From positions 1 to 9,424 of the forward strand of contig JBHIEE010000106.1 of the NCBI GenBank assembly GCA_046760445.1: DNA of 9,424 nucleotides, read 5' to 3'. The stretch is from JBHIEE01 sp046760445. GTDB taxonomy: Bacteria > Acidobacteriota > Aminicenantia > JdFR-78. Shown piece after piece: positions 7,085 through 9,424 of the stretch. The notes below the pieces were generated by a model. The model was given only the letters and a program-made list of their open reading frames with translations, was not told the DNA's origin and ran no database searches. Each line of letters opens with the position of its first letter. Positions within the stretch are counted from its first letter, which is position 1. A program made the translations under genes and the position numbers.

Positions 7085-7110
7085 GAGCGTTTTCAAAGTT
7101 GAAAAGGCTC
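7085..7110. other. Hairpin at the broken 3' end of the iscU fragment
   Basis: GAGC (7085-7088) pairs with GCTC (7107-7110) and TTTTCA (7090-7095) with TGAAAA (7100-7105). One G-G mismatch lies between them and the loop is 4 nt. A run of seven T at 7075-7081 lies on its left side on the plus strand, so neither direction gives the stem-then-U-run order of an intrinsic terminator. The stop codon of the minus-strand iscU remnant lies inside the stem. Confidence 0.55.
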
Positions 7111-7308
7111 GATCTTGACAGGAGGTAATCCTCTTAAAGCCTCAACAACAGCTTGATTAATTAATTTTGTTGCCTCTTCAACGGATTTTCCTTTTATCAT
7201 TTGAGTGGCTATACTGCTTGAGGTAATGGCTGCTCCGCAGCCAAAAGTTTTAAATTTGGCATGAGTGATTATTCCATTCTCTTCTTTTTTTAATATAAGA
7301 ATTTGGAA
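7093..7308 (-). pseudogene. Truncated IscU/NifU iron-sulfur scaffold fragment
   Basis: About 70 codons encode the middle of an IscU/NifU-N domain: ENGIITHAKFKTFGCGAA, then TSSSIATQMIKGKSVEEA, then EALRGLPPVKI. The family normally begins with about 35-40 more residues holding the first ligand Cys (CGD) and continues past PPVKI with HCS, the third ligand Cys, plus a C-terminal helix. Here the homology begins near 7308. After PPVKI the frame reads EPFQL and stops. Only one of three ligand cysteines remains. No ATG, GTG or TTG start with a ribosome site lies near the homologous part. The open frame extends further upstream only as the antisense of fmdB. I looked in the other minus-strand frames on both sides and found neither missing end. 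It most likely is a deletion remnant and non-functional, although the retained stretch has no stop or frameshift. Confidence 0.75.
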
Positions 7309-7327
7309 ATCTAGTAATTTTTTGGTA

Positions 7328-7355
7328 TTGACTTTTGGTTTTTTTCTGATATAAT
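7328..7355 (+). promoter_or_regulatory. Strong promoter of the fmdB-family gene
   Basis: TTGACT (7328-7333), a 16-nt spacer and a perfect TATAAT (7350-7355) with an extended -10 TGA just before it (7347-7349). The predicted start near 7362 leaves a leader of about 16 nt with GAGGA 7 nt before the ATG at 7378. It is the closest to sigma-70 consensus in the window. It lies just beyond the point where iscU homology ends on the opposite strand. Confidence 0.75.
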
Positions 7356-7377
7356 TGTTTGTTTCGAGGAAAAGAAG

Positions 7378-7641
7378 ATGCCAATATATGAGTATCGATG
7401 CACGAAATGCGGTCACAAATTCGAAGTTCTTCAAAATCATAATCGCGCTCCTTTGCAAAAGTGCATTAAATGTTCGGGAAAAATAGTAAAGATTCTTTCT
7501 CCACCGATGTTGCAATTTAAAGGAAGCGGGTGGTATCTGACAGATTATTCTAATAAAGCAAAGTCATCTGATCATTCCCCAAGCAAGGAAAAAACCACCC
7601 CCTCCTCTCAAAATAGTCATCACCCCCCTTTTGCTGATTAA
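7378..7641 (+). CDS. FmdB-family zinc-ribbon protein
   Basis: An 87-residue protein opening MPIYEYRCTKCGHKFE, the signature of the FmdB/CxxC_CxxC_SSSS family. Two cysteine pairs, C8-xx-C11 and C29-xx-C32, form a single zinc ribbon. The SPPMLQFKGSGWYLTDY segment (residues 41-57) is the conserved end of the family domain. Residues 58-87 are a low-complexity tail rich in Ser, Lys, Pro and His (ending SSQNSHHPPFAD), probably disordered. The family was named after a putative regulator of formamidase genes, but the molecular role of most members, including this one, is not established. No amide-metabolism gene is nearby. It has its own strong promoter and ribosome site, and a GC-rich hairpin follows it, so it is probably a single-gene transcript. 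Confidence 0.92.
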   Translation: MPIYEYRCTKCGHKFEVLQNHNRAPLQKCIKCSGKIVKILSPPMLQFKGSGWYLTDYSNKAKSSDHSPSKEKTTPSSQNSHHPPFAD

Positions 7642-7665
7642 ACATATACCCACCTTATTACCCAA

Positions 7666-7687
7666 GGCCCCGTTATTAAGCGGGGCC
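7666..7687 (+). terminator. GC-rich hairpin after fmdB, probable terminator
   Basis: GGCCCCG (7666-7672) and CGGGGCC (7681-7687) form a perfect 7-bp stem with an 8-nt loop, 24 nt after the fmdB stop. It is one of the few GC-rich spots in AT-rich DNA. The T-run is displaced (six T at 7705-7710) and not directly attached, so termination efficiency is uncertain. It separates fmdB from the promoter of waaF. Confidence 0.55.
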
Positions 7688-7718
7688 CCTTCCTATATAA
7701 ATGATTTTTTATAAAATT

Positions 7719-7747
7719 TTGACAATTTAAGATTAACTTAATAAAAT
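7719..7747 (+). promoter_or_regulatory. Promoter of waaF-gmhB, predicted leaderless
   Basis: A perfect TTGACA (7719-7724), a 17-nt spacer and TAAAAT (7742-7747). The ATG of waaF at 7755 begins 7 nt after the -10 box, so transcription should start on the first base of the gene. No Shine-Dalgarno sequence precedes the ATG (the 12 nt before it are AT-rich). Geometry and -10 sequence are the same as at the HAD gene. Confidence 0.6.
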
Positions 7748-7754
7748 TATCATT

Positions 7755-8759
7755 ATGAAAATCATAGTTCGTTCTCCTAACTGGGTAGGAGACGCAATCA
7801 TGTGTCTTCCTGCTTTGCAGAGTATTAAGGAGAATTTTCCCCGAGCTGAAATATGGATTGCTGCCCAAAATTGGGTAAAGGAAATATTTTATAATTTAGA
7901 TTATATTACTGGAATTGTTCCTCTTCCTAATATAACTTCTTTTCGGATAATGCTTAATTCGGCCAAGAAAATCAGAAGGATGCAATTTGATGTAGGTTTT
8001 CTTTTGCCGAATTCTTTCGCTTCTGCATTTTTGTTTTATTTAGCCAGAATTCCTCAGAGATGGGGTTATGCTCGAGACGGACGACAGTTTCTTTTATCAA
8101 GAGCAGTTTCTATTAAAAAGTCAGATAAGGTTAAGCATCAAGTAGTGTACTATTTAGATCTTATTAAAAGCCTTGGGTTAAAAGTAATTGAGCCGAAAAT
8201 ATTCTTAAAACTTACTTCTACAGAAAAAGGTTGGGCTGAAAATAAACTAAAATCTCTTAACATTTCTTCTCAGGGTCCAATAATTGGAATTCATCCTGGG
8301 TCTTTTTATGGGCCGGCTAAAAGATGGATAACAGAAAAGTATGCCTCATTAGCCAGTGAATTCCAGAGGAAGTTAGGAGCAACTGTGATAATTTTCGGCA
8401 CTAAAGAAGAAATTTCCCTGGCTGAGGAAATATCTTCTAAAATGTCTTTTTCCCCTTATATATTCACAGGACAAACTTCTCTTCGCCAATTAATTGCTCT
8501 AATTGATAAATGTGATTTATTCCTCACTAATGATTCTGGGCCGATGCATATTGCCAATGCCTTAGGTATTCCTGTGGCGGCTATTTTTGGGCCAACTAAT
8601 CCTCATAAGACTGCTCCCTTTCATCCTCCGTCAGTAGTTATTTACAAAGCTCCTCCCTGTGGACCTTGTCAATATCGAGAATGTCCTACTGATCATCAAT
8701 GTATGAAAGCTATTCAGGTTGAAGAAGTCTTTGAAGCGTGCAAGAAACTTATCCAATGA
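7755..8759 (+). CDS. waaF: ADP-heptose:LPS heptosyltransferase II (WaaF-type)
   Basis: A 334-residue GT9-family enzyme that transfers L-glycero-D-manno-heptose from ADP-heptose onto the LPS inner core at the cytoplasmic face of the inner membrane. The N-terminal Rossmann domain has RSPNWVGDAIMCLPAL at 6-21, with D13 at the position of the family catalytic Asp. The C-terminal donor-binding domain has GIHPGS at 178-183, PAKRW at 187-191 and TNDSGPMHIANALGIPVAAI at 258-277, followed by FGPTNP. The C-terminal Cys-rich segment C302-xx-C305-x4-C310-x5-C316 fits WaaF-type enzymes better than WaaC. Its exact acceptor cannot be proved from sequence. The stop overlaps the gmhB start (ATGA), so the two are coupled. 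The start lacks a ribosome site and is predicted leaderless. Confidence 0.93.
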   Translation: MKIIVRSPNWVGDAIMCLPALQSIKENFPRAEIWIAAQNWVKEIFYNLDYITGIVPLPNITSFRIMLNSAKKIRRMQFDVGFLLPNSFASAFLFYLARIPQRWGYARDGRQFLLSRAVSIKKSDKVKHQVVYYLDLIKSLGLKVIEPKIFLKLTSTEKGWAENKLKSLNISSQGPIIGIHPGSFYGPAKRWITEKYASLASEFQRKLGATVIIFGTKEEISLAEEISSKMSFSPYIFTGQTSLRQLIALIDKCDLFLTNDSGPMHIANALGIPVAAIFGPTNPHKTAPFHPPSVVIYKAPPCGPCQYRECPTDHQCMKAIQVEEVFEACKKLIQ

Positions 8760-9325
8760 AAAAAATTGCAGTATTTTTAGACCGAGATGGAACAATAAAT
8801 GAGGATGTGGGATATCCTTCTAACTTTGAACAAATAAAAATATTTCCTTTTAGTTTTGAAGCAATTAGGAAAATTAACCAGGCGGGTTTATTAGCCATCG
8901 TTATCACCAATCAATCAGGAATTGGTCGGGGCTTATTAACCGAAGAAAACCTTAAAGACATTCATCAGAAAATGAAAGAAGTTTTCTTTCAAAAAAAAGC
9001 ATTTTTTGATGCAATATATTATTGCCCTCATTACTACAATCCAGAAAAATCTAATCAAGAATGTACCTGCAGAAAACCCCTTCCAGGCATGGCTTTACAG
9101 GCTGCTAAAAAGTTTAATATTGATCTCAGCCGCTCTTATATGATCGGGGATAAAGTTGAAGATATTGTTTTCGGACAAAACATTGGCGCAAAAGCTATTT
9201 TGGTTCTAACTGGGTATGGGAAAGTTTCTCTTCAGAAACTAAAAGAAAGAAAGGTTGAATCTTTTTATGTGGCAGAGAATCTTCTGGAAGCGGTTAATTG
9301 GTTATTAAAAGATGTCCCATTATAA
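8756..9325 (+). CDS. gmhB: D-glycero-D-manno-heptose 1,7-bisphosphate 7-phosphatase GmhB
   Basis: A 189-residue HAD phosphatase that removes the 7-phosphate from heptose bisphosphate, a cytoplasmic step before ADP activation by HldE and transfer by WaaC or WaaF. Motif I is DRDGT at 9-13 (D9 nucleophile, D11 acid/base), motif II TNQSG at 51-55, motif III RKP (K107), motif IV GDKVED at 131-136. The GmhB zinc loop is present: C90, H92, C103 and C105 (CPH...CTC), with a spacer between H92 and C103 of about the usual length. The start at 8756 is chosen because its ATGA overlaps the waaF stop and the protein then begins MKKIAVFLDRDGT as in relatives. An upstream in-frame ATG at 8738 would add six residues inside waaF. 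The other heptose genes (gmhA, hldE, hldD, waaC) are not in the window. Confidence 0.95.
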   Translation: MKKIAVFLDRDGTINEDVGYPSNFEQIKIFPFSFEAIRKINQAGLLAIVITNQSGIGRGLLTEENLKDIHQKMKEVFFQKKAFFDAIYYCPHYYNPEKSNQECTCRKPLPGMALQAAKKFNIDLSRSYMIGDKVEDIVFGQNIGAKAILVLTGYGKVSLQKLKERKVESFYVAENLLEAVNWLLKDVPL

Positions 9326-9370
9326 TTATAGAGGGTTTTCAAATGATCCTAACAAAGAGAAGATATATAA

Positions 9371-9424
9371 AAATTCCAAATTACAAAAACATTAAATCGT
9401 GAAGAGTAAGGAGTAAAGAGTAAA
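9371..9424. repeat. Dispersed repeat with heptamer tandem, right edge
   Basis: Bases 9371-9387 (aaattccaaattacaaa) are identical to 4978-4994 in the MITE-like element. Bases 9378-9409 are the inverted counterpart of window bases 1-32 (31 of 32). The last 21 bases are three near-perfect copies of a 7-mer (gagtaag, gagtaaa, gagtaaa at 9404-9424) that runs off the window. The stretch between gmhB and here (9326-9370) has only a 19-codon frame starting at 9343 that runs into the repeat, and no recognisable gene. Confidence 0.75.

Noticed and set aside
7085..7110. Hairpin near a T-run as an intrinsic terminator
   Set aside because: The T-run precedes the stem on the plus strand and is an A-run after it on the minus strand, the wrong order for either direction.
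7311..7515. Upstream extension of the minus-strand iscU frame to an ATG at 7515
   Set aside because: This part is antisense to fmdB, has no IscU similarity and no ribosome site. Only the fragment below about 7308 is supported.
8738..8755. Upstream ATG start for gmhB
   Set aside because: The ATG at 8756 overlaps the waaF stop in the standard ATGA coupling and gives the family-typical N-terminus. The earlier ATG only adds residues encoded within waaF.
9343..9402. A 19-codon frame after gmhB with a weak GAGGG upstream
   Set aside because: It runs directly into the dispersed repeat and matches nothing I recognise. It may be the start of a gene cut by the repeat, but there is no positive evidence.

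Overview
The window is low-GC bacterial DNA from a Gram-negative (diderm) organism. The evidence for an outer membrane is a pair of genes for lipopolysaccharide inner-core heptose (a WaaF-type heptosyltransferase and GmhB) and two proteins with export signals. The taxon cannot be fixed from this sequence. Low GC, dispersed non-coding repeats and repeats at both window edges would fit a contig from an uncultivated phylum, but that is inference. I see no CRISPR array, rRNA, tRNA, transposase or phage gene.

Layout. The left half is read from the minus strand. It holds mutL, a HAD phosphatase whose stop overlaps the mutL start, a TetR-family regulator with a long palindrome over its promoter, and an unusual predicted-secreted fusion of a Memo-like (AmmeMemoRadiSam B) domain with an AMMECR1 domain. 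A 333-base divergent gap follows. It contains a hairpin-rich, MITE-like repeat with 10-bp perfect terminal inverted repeats. The right half is read mainly from the plus strand: a secreted gamma-glutamyltransferase, a 43-residue single-span membrane protein, an FmdB zinc ribbon, then waaF and gmhB with overlapping stop and start codons. Between the small membrane protein and fmdB lies, on the minus strand, a fragment of an IscU/NifU iron-sulfur scaffold gene that has lost both ends.

How the genes work together. waaF-gmhB is a translationally coupled heptose pair: GmhB dephosphorylates the heptose bisphosphate precursor and WaaF adds heptose to the LPS core. The HAD phosphatase and mutL are coupled in the same way, but no shared pathway is evident. 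The other genes are single units.

Most notable: the exported Memo-AMMECR1 fusion with no radical-SAM partner in view; the 51-bp palindrome at tetR; the truncated but still open iscU fragment; two genes whose best promoters predict leaderless mRNAs; the MITE-like element; and the 32-nt inverted repeat (31/32 matches) joining the two window ends. I do not see a convincing new multi-gene defence or metabolic system.
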